From CAIJMU01 sp035530275 (GTDB lineage Bacteria; Spirochaetota; Spirochaetia; Treponematales; Rectinemataceae), in contig DATKVC010000023.1 of NCBI GenBank assembly GCA_035530275.1, forward strand, positions 1-64,000: 64,000 bases of DNA, written 5' to 3'. Below the pieces are notes generated by a model. That model worked only from the letters and a program-made list of their open reading frames with translations. It did not search any database and was not told the origin of the DNA. The position numbers were made by a program, and so were the translations under genes. Of this stretch, positions 25,840 through 33,554 are shown piece by piece (the stretch's first letter is position 1; the number at the start of each line of letters is the position of its first letter).

Positions 25840-26381
25840 AAGGGAAAGATAGAGGGAACGGAGGCCTTTTTCGCCTGCTCTTCGGCCTGCTCCAACAGCG
25901 CCTCGGAAATAGCCTCGGGCCCCTTGGCCAGGGTTTCCTCGTCGATCTCGATTCCGAAGCCCTCGAAAAAGGCCTCACGGAGCCCGTCGACTGCCTCCTG
26001 TTTCTGCGCCTCGAGTTCCTCGTCAAAACTCGTCTCGCTCCATCGCGAGAAAAGCGCCTGGCCCTCCTCATGAGCCTCCACCGTATTGAAGGCCTCGCCC
26101 AGGAGACCGACTATGGCTTCGCCGACCGCCTCTTTCTGCCTGACGCCCAACTTAAAGCCACCTGCCTTCTCGTCGATGGCGAAGGCCAGCCGAATCTGGG
26201 TGTTGGCGATTTCCGGCAGGACGGGCGCGTATTCCTTGGCCCGGTAGGCGAGAACCTCGTCGCCCCGCGCCGTCTCCTCGACGATCGACGCGCGAAGCGT
26301 CTCGATCCTGCGGACAAGATTGTTGAATTTTCGCTGGAGCGGCGACAGCTCTTCACCAGCGGACGCCGCCTGCCTCACCAT
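25836..26381 (-). CDS. N-terminal part of the frameshifted J-domain-like protein
   Basis: About 181 residues from ATG 26381; the frame is open to 26552, but that extra part is coded by an 8-bp tandem repeat and reads as low complexity. The protein is helical and acidic (LQRKFNNLVRRIETLRASIV, LLEQAEEQAKKAS). It ends early at 25836 after PSIFPL, while the -1 frame reads on into a J-like domain. The family seen elsewhere as one polypeptide ends with that domain, so this is a frameshift (natural, programmed or assembly error). Confidence 0.65.
   Translation of the reverse strand: MVRQAASAGEELSPLQRKFNNLVRRIETLRASIVEETARGDEVLAYRAKEYAPVLPEIANTQIRLAFAIDEKAGGFKLGVRQKEAVGEAIVGLLGEAFNTVEAHEEGQALFSRWSETSFDEELEAQKQEAVDGLREAFFEGFGIEIDEETLAKGPEAISEALLEQAEEQAKKASVPSIFPL
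25866..25871 (-). other. Possible -1 frameshift site AAAAAG
   Basis: Minus strand GCG AAA AAG GCC; slipping back one base gives AAA GGC CTC, reading KGLRSLYLSLVKVLHPD. The hexamer AAAAAG is a known slippery sequence. A one-base change in the five-A run would have the same effect. Confidence 0.45.
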
Positions 26382-26403
26382 CACCCTGGACGCGGTCGAA
26401 GGC

Positions 26404-26457
26404 GAGGGGTCGAGGGGTCGAGGGGTCGAGGGGTCGAGGGGTCGAGGGGTCGAGGGG
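26404..26457. repeat. 8-bp tandem repeat GAGGGGTC, 6.75 copies
   Basis: Six exact units and six bases of a seventh, 23 bp upstream of ATG 26381 of the J-domain-like gene. The unit is not a multiple of three, so slippage would shift any reading frame across it or alter the distance between promoter and start. Confidence 0.95.
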
Positions 26458-26573
26458 AAGATCGTCGAAAAGGTCTCGCTGGATCGGGATAGATACTTTC
26501 GCGGGATCGGATTCCATTGGCCGAATATTACAGTCGAGAAAAAGATGGGCAAGCGGAGCCAAGGGTCGAGGCG

Positions 26574-26930
26574 CTATACGACGTCTAGCGGCCAGCCTGA
26601 GCATAGTTCAACCAAGGCTCTTCCAAACGCCGCCCGGTCTTGCTCGGCCAGTCGGCCTCGCCACCCAACGATCAAAGCCTCATCGAGGGTGAAGACCTTC
26701 CAACGGATGATCGAAGGCTTTTTCAGTCCGGCAGCCCTCCAGTCTCCCATGACATGATCATTTCCCCATCGGCTCCTTTCGGCGCTGGTGATCATGGTCA
26801 GGATGCAAGCCCCCGTCTTCCGTTGGTACTCGGGGCCTGAAAGGACAAGCGCTGGACGCAACTTGGTTTTCGTCGCTTCGATGAAAGGGAAAGGGACATC
26901 GACAAGGTCGCCTGCTTCATAGGTCGTCAT
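26574..26930 (-). CDS. mazF: MazF/PemK-type mRNA interferase toxin
   Basis: 118 residues. YEAGDLVDVPFPFIEATKTK followed by LRPALVLSG is the PemK/MazF beta-barrel signature; ILTMITSA is the second conserved strand. The family cleaves mRNA at short sites. It starts inside the last codons of the antitoxin gene (14-bp overlap). Confidence 0.88.
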   Translation of the reverse strand: MTTYEAGDLVDVPFPFIEATKTKLRPALVLSGPEYQRKTGACILTMITSAERSRWGNDHVMGDWRAAGLKKPSIIRWKVFTLDEALIVGWRGRLAEQDRAAFGRALVELCSGWPLDVV

Positions 26931-27135
26931 CGAGTGTATCTTCCCATTCGCTCAGGGTCGTCGAAAGCCCTGCTGCCCACACGCTATCGACCTTGGGGCG
27001 CTTCCTGAGAATGATGGCGCCATCCTTTTCCTCAAACAGGACGGGATCGCCTTGATGAAGCCCGAGGGATTGGCGGACCGACTGGGGAAGAGTGATCTGG
27101 CCCTTGCTCGAGACAATGGCAATGATTGGAGACAT
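26917..27135 (-). CDS. mazE: AbrB/MazE-type antitoxin
   Basis: 72 residues. IVSSKGQITLPQSVRQSLGL and GDPVLFEE form an AbrB swapped-hairpin DNA-binding domain; the acidic C-terminus (LSEWEDTLDDDL) would occupy the toxin. AAGGAGG precedes the ATG. It probably represses its own operon. Confidence 0.88.
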   Translation of the reverse strand: MSPIIAIVSSKGQITLPQSVRQSLGLHQGDPVLFEEKDGAIILRKRPKVDSVWAAGLSTTLSEWEDTLDDDL

Positions 27136-27330
27136 TTACTTACCTCCTTACCGTAAGAATGGCCAATATTGAGCGGTGGGTCAAGGATGGATGCCCCTCG
27201 CTGGGGCCTGATCGAAGGGGGGCTGGGTTTGGCATTTCTCTCGTTTCAGAGGCATGCGGGTGCGCCGTGCCATGCGGAGCCCAAGGAGCGTGCGCGAAAC
27301 CAAGGCCTGAATAGCAAGCCCTTGGGCTCC

Positions 27331-27624
27331 TCACAGCGGCACGAGATCGCACTCGACCGCGCGGCGAAACTCGGATGACGCGGTGGCCCACTCAAGGATA
27401 TCGACGCGGAAACCGAGGTCGGAGTACGAAAAAGCCTCCCGAAGCTCGGCCCGCTTAAGGGGTTCGAGCGGCTGCTCCGCCATGATCGCAAGATCGAGAT
27501 CGCTGAAGCGCCGTGCCCCTCCCTTGGCGCGCGACCCAAAAAACCGCACATCTACCGGGCCGAGATGGCTAACGAGAATCTCACGCACCGACCAGCTCTC
27601 GGCCTCCGACAGGATGATACTCAT
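27331..27624 (-). CDS. Minimal nucleotidyltransferase (MntA-like)
   Basis: 97 residues with the pol-beta motif FFGSRAKGGARRFSDLDLAI (GS...G...SDxDL) and a third Asp in FRVDILEW. In MNT/HEPN pairs it AMPylates and silences the HEPN RNase. It overlaps the broken HEPN gene by 4 bp, so its original partner is disabled. Confidence 0.85.
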   Translation of the reverse strand: MSIILSEAESWSVREILVSHLGPVDVRFFGSRAKGGARRFSDLDLAIMAEQPLEPLKRAELREAFSYSDLGFRVDILEWATASSEFRRAVECDLVPL

Positions 27625-27841
27625 GAGCGGGCCTCGAGGCGCCCGAGCAGATCGCCGGCGGAATCCACAAAGCTCAAGGCCGCCCGATAAACTTCGGCGG
27701 CCCAGTCCGAGTCATAGATGAAGTCTAAGCGCTGAATCGCCGCGTCTCGGAGCTCCCGTCCAGCAGCGCGGCCTCGGCGCGGGCAATGCCGCGCGCAAGG
27801 GAGGAGAGTGCCTTCCGGAACGAACCGAGGTCGATTTGCAT
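27621..27841 (-). pseudogene. Remnant of a HEPN-type partner gene (HI0074 family)
   Basis: ATG 27841 reads MQIDLGSFRKALSSLARGIA, a typical HI0074 start, and meets a stop after 38 codons. A -1 shift gives ELRDAAIQRLDFIYDSDW, the next conserved helix, and then VYRAALSFVDSAGDLLGRL, which looks like the last helix. The middle part, which holds the RxxxxH motif, is missing. So there is one frameshift and an internal deletion. Confidence 0.65.
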
Positions 27842-28388
27842 GCCTCAATACTACCAGAGTGGGGACGGGGAGCAAAGAGCGGGCGGGCGACGGGATGGGG
27901 GCCTGCATAGTGAAACCCTCACGGAAGTGATGAATCTTAAAAACCCGCCACGAGTTTCCTCGGGCGGGTTGATCGATCAGTTTCTTACGAGTTTTGCAGC
28001 CCGACCGGTGGCCCCATAGTTCGGGAGGAACAGAGTGGAGAGCGAGAGAAAGTCTCTCGACGCCCTCCACTGAGCGCCTGCTCATGGTAGCCCCCGGGGA
28101 GGCGAGGGTCAGACCCCACGAATTCAAATCATGGCGTCTGCACTCCAGTCCAAATATCTCCATCAACTACAGCAAGGCAGATGCTTATGGCCAGGAAAAG
28201 ATGATGGCATCCCGCAAGGATGGCTCCTCTCGACGGCCGCGACTCCAACTTTTTTTCAACAGCCCTCGACCTGTTCCCCGCTACGCATTTGCCTAGTCCC
28301 CCTCTCCACTCTTGCCAATTGCGACCCAGACCTTCCTGCCCGATCCTGGAGGCGGACCGCGCGTCTAGCGGCGGCCGAAGGAGTAAGG
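27842..28388. other. 547-bp gap with one terminator-like hairpin
   Basis: No convincing gene on either strand. A hairpin at 27942-27970 (AACCCGCC / GGCGGGTT) is followed on the minus strand by TTTTT. The part next to the ankyrin gene shows no clear promoter. Confidence 0.5.
27937..27970 (-). terminator. Possible terminator (minus strand)
   Basis: Arms AACCCGCC and GGCGGGTT, 13-nt loop, T-run on the minus-strand side. The transcript it would stop is not evident. Confidence 0.45.
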
Positions 28389-29705
28389 ATGAAGAAACTA
28401 TTTGCGGCATTGGTACTGGCGAGCGTCCTGGTCGGTTCCGGGTTTTCCGAGACAGCCAAGAGCGACGCCGTGCTGTCGTATCTCAGGAGCCCCGCGCTCT
28501 TCGTCTCGATCAACATGGTCGAAATCAGGTTTGATGGCAAGGATTTGCTCGCGGACGCGGCGACCAAGACAATCGCCGACGCCCTAGCCAACGGCGCCGA
28601 TATCAACGCCGTCGACAAGGATGGCAAGAGCGCCCTCTGGATTCTCATCAACATGGCCCTGCCGCAATCCATCCTGCCCGGTTTCGTCATGACGCCCAGC
28701 CCCGATGCCCGTCGCGACGAATTCATTGCCCGCAACGCCACGATGCTCATCGACAAGGGCATCAAGCTCGATCTCGTCGACAAGGCGACCAAATCGAGCG
28801 CCTTGATCCTCGCCATCAAGGCGGGATTCAACGACCTCGCTCTCAAGATGATCGACAAGGGTGCCGACATTTCCCTCGCAGACAAGGACGGGCAGAACGC
28901 CCTCAGGATGGCCTGCGTCTACGATACGAGCGGAGACGTCGTTTCAAGCCTTCTCAATAAAGGCGCCAAGGCCGCCGAAGCCTATGCGGGCCCCCTGTTC
29001 GGTTATAAGGGTTGGACCGCTCTTCACTACGCGGCCGCCGCCACCAATCTCGCCGCGGTCACGATCCTCGTCCAGAGCGGAGCGGACGTCGCCGCCCTCG
29101 ATGGCTCTAAGATGAGCGTCCTCGCCAGGGCCGTATCGGGAACGGCCAACAGCGGCGATGCCTATGAAATCGCGGAGTATCTTTTGTTCAATGGCGCCTC
29201 GATCGACGCGAACGGCGTAAACAGCGCGGCCTCGATGCAGCAGTCGGCGCTAAAAGCCAACAATTACGCTTGTCTCTGGCTCCTGTCTCCCAAGGGGATG
29301 GCGAGCGTAAACGCCTTTCTCAAATTCCGTTCGGTGCCGACCATTACGGCAGACGATGTCGACAACTCCATCGCCAAGCCCGACGACAAGACGATGAAGT
29401 ATCTCGTCGCCCGAGCCATCGTCAAGGCTGGAACCTTCTCCGGCAAGGAAGTTAAGGATTTCCGGGTCAAGGACCTCGCCGTCGTCAAGGAGGGCAAGAA
29501 TGGCGCTGTGCGGGTCAACCTTACCGCCTACGCCCTCTATGTCAAGGTCGTAAGGGGCAGCGAGACGACCAAGGATTCCTCAGGCAAGGACATCGATATC
29601 CCCTACTACTATCGAGTGTACAGCGTTTCCGCGGTAACTGGACACAATTACGAGTTCCGCACCTTAAAGGACGACTTTGACGAGTGGTACGCCACGAGCA
29701 TGTAA
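28389..29705 (+). CDS. Exported ankyrin-repeat protein
   Basis: 438 residues from ATG 28389 (MKKLFAALVLASVLVGSGFS), a clear signal peptide; the frame is open further up, but without coding features. At least five ankyrin repeats lie at about 60-280, for instance LANGADINAVDKDGKSAL, MIDKGADISLADKDGQNAL and GWTALHYAAAATNLAAVTIL. The C-terminal 150 residues are not ankyrin-like and hold a beta-rich part. It is likely a periplasmic or surface protein-binding scaffold. It lies next to the signalling cluster but converges on it. Confidence 0.88.
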   Translation: MKKLFAALVLASVLVGSGFSETAKSDAVLSYLRSPALFVSINMVEIRFDGKDLLADAATKTIADALANGADINAVDKDGKSALWILINMALPQSILPGFVMTPSPDARRDEFIARNATMLIDKGIKLDLVDKATKSSALILAIKAGFNDLALKMIDKGADISLADKDGQNALRMACVYDTSGDVVSSLLNKGAKAAEAYAGPLFGYKGWTALHYAAAATNLAAVTILVQSGADVAALDGSKMSVLARAVSGTANSGDAYEIAEYLLFNGASIDANGVNSAASMQQSALKANNYACLWLLSPKGMASVNAFLKFRSVPTITADDVDNSIAKPDDKTMKYLVARAIVKAGTFSGKEVKDFRVKDLAVVKEGKNGAVRVNLTAYALYVKVVRGSETTKDSSGKDIDIPYYYRVYSVSAVTGHNYEFRTLKDDFDEWYATSM

Positions 29706-29715
29706 GGCATGATGG

Positions 29716-29747
29716 CAGGTGCCGGGGTCTTTGGGCTCCGGCACCTG
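29716..29747 (+). terminator. Hairpin after the ankyrin gene
   Basis: Arms CAGGTGCCGG and CCGGCACCTG, 11 bp after the stop. There is no U-tract, so it may only protect the 3' end. Confidence 0.45.
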
Positions 29748-29877
29748 TCGCTTCGCCTTCTGTCGCTTCGGCCCGGGGGCGCCACCGAGATGGCGATACT
29801 CCCGCCTGGCAACGCGCGCCTCTGCCCTCTCACCCATTGAGCCCTCCGACCCGATTAGAACCTTCTACCCCGCAGCA

Positions 29878-31899
29878 TCAGGAATCTCCCCCGTGCAGTG
29901 GCATTCTCAGCTCAACCGTCGTGCCCCCCTCGTCGCTCATGATCTTGAAATGCCCGCCGACGGCCTTCATGAGGGTTCGGGCCGAAAACAGTCCCAGGCC
30001 ATGCCCCTCGAGCTTCGTGGTCCTCCCGCGCGCGATGACGCGACAAGAGGCGCATTCATCCCTGCCGCAGGTTTTGCAGGAGTCGATTCCGACGCCATTG
30101 TCCGAAACGCGAATCGACGTCTCATGGCCGACGACGGCGAGAGAGATGAGCACCCGGCCACCCTCCGATCCAGCCATCGCCTCTTGCGCGTTGTCGATCA
30201 GGGCCTCGATCACGCGGGCAAGCTCCAAGGGTGAGACGAGCACGGGAAGGGGCTCCTGAGCCCTCACGAGCTCGAGCGGAAGGGCGCCAGGTTGAAAGCG
30301 ACGCATGGCGACGATTCCCGAAAGCAGATTGTTGAACTCCACAGGCAACCGTAGCTCCGAACCCGCTTCCCCTCCCTTGAGGAGGGTCATGATGCCGCGG
30401 GCGGTCGAGGCGACCTCGTCGATGGTCTTCAGCTGTAAGCCGATCAATTCCTTGCGTCGGAGCTCGTCCGTCTCGTTGGCGATGAGAAAGCCATAATTGC
30501 CGGCAAGCTCCGCGAGACCCTTCATGCCATGGCCGAATTCCTCGGCCTTGCGGCCGATTTCGCCAAAGCGCCGCTCCGCCGCAAGCCTGGCGACGAGGCG
30601 CCTTCGCTCTTGGGCGTCGCGCTGGATCGAAAGAGAGACCAGCAGCGCCCCCGAGGCGATGAGCGAGGCGAGGATGTCACCGAGGGGCAAGAGGATTCCC
30701 GACGCGAAAAGCGCCACGCCGCCGATGAAGGCCCCCGCGAGGGGCAGGAGGTAGAGCGCCATCGCGATCGATGTCCGCCTGCCCATTCCCGCCGGAAGAA
30801 GAAGCAAGGCCAGGGCGAGGGCGAAGAGGATCACCTCACCCGGATTCGCCGATCGCGGGGCGGTGCCGCGCAGAGCGGCGTCGAGCCAGCTTGAGAGCAC
30901 CAGGGAACGTGGCGCTTGGGCGTCGTAAGGCAGGGCCCCGAGCAAGCCGCTCCCCGGCACCAGCTCGGAGAAGATCACCACCGATCCCTCGAATTCCCGC
31001 CTCAGGAGCCCGAGACCTTCCCGCCCCGCCTCCCCCGCCTCGACGAGGCGAAAGGCCTCATAATGGGCGAAGGAATGGCGCCAGGAGCCATAAAAGGGAA
31101 TGATCGCCGTACCGTCCTTTTCGATTGGAAGTACTAGGTCCTTCGTTTCCCCCGACAAGAGCCGCGCGCCGCCGAGCTCGATCCTGCCCGACGCGAAGTC
31201 GACCATAACCTCGCCCGAATCGACGCCGACCACCTTCAGGAGGGCGGCCAGGGCGATGCCGGGAAATAAGCGATCGCCGACCCTAACGACGAGCGGAACC
31301 CTGCGGAGGACTCCGTCGCCGTCGGGTGCGCTGTTCATGATCCCGAACCCGACTCCGGCCGCGAGGAGCCCCGCGAAGGGGGGCACGAAGGCATCGAAGC
31401 CCGTGGGAGAGCCCCTCCCCGCCGACTTGAGGGTGGCGAAATGCCTAGAGCCCTGCCCAAGAGCGAGTGACTCGACCTCTCGCGCGTTCGCGATGGGCGA
31501 GGCTCCGACGATGACCCCCGGCCACGCCGCCGCCGCCAGCTTGCCGCCCCATGCCCCGCCCGGTTCGGGCAGGGCCAGGTCCATCACGATGGCGCGGGCG
31601 CCAGCCGCGCGAACGACGGCGAGTATCCTCGCGAGGCTTTCTCGCGTCGGCTTCATCTCGTGAAAGTAGCGCGCGGACAGCTCCGAGTAATCGAGATGGA
31701 CGATGAAGGGCGATGGCCTTTCCCGCAAGCCCGTCGCAACAAGAACTGAACCGAGAAAATCCGACAGGCGGCCGTCGATGCCGAGGACGTTAGGCGATAG
31801 CCCGCGCAATAGCGAAAATAGAATGAGAAGAGCCGCGGTAGGAAGGAAGGCCCGGAATACCCGCTCAGTGGTGGAGCTCGAACTCACCGACGTACTCAC
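29878..31899 (-). CDS. CHASE2-domain sensor histidine kinase with a four-cysteine ATP lid
   Basis: 673 residues starting with GTG 31899 (or GTG 31887), overlapping the upstream gene by 35 or 23 bp. One N-terminal TM helix (about 16-32), an extracytoplasmic CHASE2-like domain (about 40-340), three closely spaced TM helices (about 355-430), then a cytoplasmic kinase. His457 in EFGHGMKGLAEL is the likely phosphoacceptor. HATPase motifs are IDNAQEAM (N box), DNGVGID (G1) and GHGLGLF (G2). Cys608, 611, 616 and 619 (SCKTCGRDECASC) lie between G1 and G2, in the ATP lid. They could bind zinc or an Fe-S cluster, or sense redox state. The likely partner is the response regulator at 35283. Confidence 0.85.
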   Translation of the reverse strand: MSTSVSSSSTTERVFRAFLPTAALLILFSLLRGLSPNVLGIDGRLSDFLGSVLVATGLRERPSPFIVHLDYSELSARYFHEMKPTRESLARILAVVRAAGARAIVMDLALPEPGGAWGGKLAAAAWPGVIVGASPIANAREVESLALGQGSRHFATLKSAGRGSPTGFDAFVPPFAGLLAAGVGFGIMNSAPDGDGVLRRVPLVVRVGDRLFPGIALAALLKVVGVDSGEVMVDFASGRIELGGARLLSGETKDLVLPIEKDGTAIIPFYGSWRHSFAHYEAFRLVEAGEAGREGLGLLRREFEGSVVIFSELVPGSGLLGALPYDAQAPRSLVLSSWLDAALRGTAPRSANPGEVILFALALALLLLPAGMGRRTSIAMALYLLPLAGAFIGGVALFASGILLPLGDILASLIASGALLVSLSIQRDAQERRRLVARLAAERRFGEIGRKAEEFGHGMKGLAELAGNYGFLIANETDELRRKELIGLQLKTIDEVASTARGIMTLLKGGEAGSELRLPVEFNNLLSGIVAMRRFQPGALPLELVRAQEPLPVLVSPLELARVIEALIDNAQEAMAGSEGGRVLISLAVVGHETSIRVSDNGVGIDSCKTCGRDECASCRVIARGRTTKLEGHGLGLFSARTLMKAVGGHFKIMSDEGGTTVELRMPLHGGDS

Positions 31900-32485
31900 C
31901 TTCGGCGGAAACCCGCATCGCGAGATCGTCCGATACGGCGCCGCCGGAGCGGATGGGACCGAGGAGAGAGATCGGCGCGACCGAAGGCGCGCGGAGCGAA
32001 GAACTTGCCTGGGTCATGCGTCTCAGCGCCTCAAGGACCCTAAGGCGCGAGGCGGTTCCCGGCGAGGATTCATTCGCCCTGAGAGCCCCGACGAGACTGG
32101 GATTTTCGCGAGCGGTAGCCAGCACGAAGAAACGCTCGTCGCCGGGAGACCTGTCGAGGGCGAACCATGAATCGTCGTTCGGAAAAGACGGATGGAGTTC
32201 GGCTCGACCCACCGCCTTCCCCAATTCGTCGGGGGCCGGATACAGGAGCTTGAGCCCAAGGCCAGCCTCGTCGACGATGATATAGTAGTAGGCGGGGTCG
32301 CGCGGATGGAGGACCAGGCGAAACTTATCGCTTCCCCCACGATAGGGGCCAGGCAGGTCTAGAACCGAAGACACGACGCCATCTCGGCGCACCAAAAAGG
32401 AAAGATCGAATTCTACATTGTTTTCGGCCACAAGGGGAGACGCAAGAAAAATGAGCAGGATGATCGCCATTTTAAATGCCCGCAT
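31865..32485 (-). CDS. Exported DUF4384-like protein
   Basis: 206 residues with a signal peptide (MAIILLIFLASPLVAE). The middle (DKFRLVLHPRDPAYYYIIVD, then LLYPAPDELGK and ERFFVLATARENP) resembles DUF4384, a small beta domain often found beside kinases, caspases and CHAT proteases. It is upstream of and overlaps the kinase gene, so the two are co-expressed. ATG 32470 is an alternative start. Function unknown. Confidence 0.65.
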   Translation of the reverse strand: MRAFKMAIILLIFLASPLVAENNVEFDLSFLVRRDGVVSSVLDLPGPYRGGSDKFRLVLHPRDPAYYYIIVDEAGLGLKLLYPAPDELGKAVGRAELHPSFPNDDSWFALDRSPGDERFFVLATARENPSLVGALRANESSPGTASRLRVLEALRRMTQASSSLRAPSVAPISLLGPIRSGGAVSDDLAMRVSAEGEYVGEFELHH

Positions 32486-32525
32486 TGCCGAAGACTACCA
32501 TGGCCTTATCGAAGCATCAAGAAAA

Positions 32526-33554
32526 ATGAAAATCGCCCTGATTGCCGTCCTTTTCGCGTCGGCCCTGACCTCCGCGGCCGAGGGCGGAAAGCCCGCGATA
32601 CCCCCACCCGAATTGGTATTCGTCAGGGGAGGCGTCTTCACGATGGGCTCCAAGACGGGAACCAACGAGGAAGAGCCGGAGCGAAAGGTAGCCTTGCGGA
32701 ATTTCCTTATCGCCGCAAAAACCGTTTCGCGGGGAGACTTCCTCCGCTTCGCCTCGGCTACGGGCTACGTTACGAGCGCCGAGCGCGAAGACGGTGGCTA
32801 CGGACTCAATCCCGTGGGCAACTATGGCTACTTCCTCGACCTCGATGTCAGGCATCCCGGCTTTCCCCAGTCCGATGAAGACCCCGCGGTCGAGCTGAGC
32901 TGGTACGACGCCATCGCCTACTGCGACTGGCTTTCCATGCGCGAGGGACTCAGGCCCCGCTACGCCATCAAGGGGCGCACCGATCTCGCGGCCCTGAGCG
33001 GAGGCTGGAACCTCTCGAATTCGACCCTGGTGAGCATCGATGCCGAGGCCGACGGATATCGCTTGCCCACCGAGGCTGAATGGGAATACGCGGCCGCGGG
33101 GGGCCAGAGGGCCTGGAAGGATCACGATCGCTATGACTACGCGTGGGAACCGGGCCCAATATCGGCTAACGTCCTCGACGAGTCCTTCCACCGTCTCTTT
33201 CCGGACGCGATCGTGATAGCCGGCCTTGACGACGGATGGCCCTGGACCTCTCCGGCCGGCTCCTTTCGCCCCAACATCCTGGGGCTTTACGACATGGCGG
33301 GCAATGTCTGGCAATGGTGCGAAGATTCCTGGGACGCGAAAACGCGCGATGGCACGGCTTCAGCCGGGCCCGGTGGACGCCGCGTCATCAAGGGAGGTTC
33401 GTGGAAGGACCTACTCTCGGCGCTCACGTTGACGACGAGGGCGATGCACCCGGCCAAGGATCGTAGCTCGATAATAGGGTTCCGCCTCGCCCGCGATGCG
33501 TCGGAGGGGGCCGGCTCCTCGGGCCCTACTTCCCTGGGCTCCGGGCAACCCTAA
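32526..33554 (+). CDS. Exported FGE-sulfatase (SUMF1)-fold protein
   Basis: 342 residues from ATG 32526 with a signal peptide (MKIALIAVLFASALTSAAEG). SUMF1-fold blocks: FVRGGVFTMGSKTGTNEEEP, VELSWYDAIAYCDWLS, YRLPTEAEWEYAA, GLYDMAGNVWQWCEDSW and the end IIGFRLAR. The catalytic cysteine pair of formylglycine-generating enzyme, expected in the RGGS block, is absent (IKGGSWKDLLSALTLTTRAM), so it is unlikely to make formylglycine; it may be a binding module. The gene is convergent and overlaps the caspase gene by 29 bp. Confidence 0.85.
   Translation: MKIALIAVLFASALTSAAEGGKPAIPPPELVFVRGGVFTMGSKTGTNEEEPERKVALRNFLIAAKTVSRGDFLRFASATGYVTSAEREDGGYGLNPVGNYGYFLDLDVRHPGFPQSDEDPAVELSWYDAIAYCDWLSMREGLRPRYAIKGRTDLAALSGGWNLSNSTLVSIDAEADGYRLPTEAEWEYAAAGGQRAWKDHDRYDYAWEPGPISANVLDESFHRLFPDAIVIAGLDDGWPWTSPAGSFRPNILGLYDMAGNVWQWCEDSWDAKTRDGTASAGPGGRRVIKGGSWKDLLSALTLTTRAMHPAKDRSSIIGFRLARDASEGAGSSGPTSLGSGQP

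Noticed and set aside
28020..28166. Upstream extension of the HEPN remnant to 181 codons
   Set aside because: The extra part crosses a terminator-like hairpin and shows no conserved sequence; only the last 43 residues match the family.
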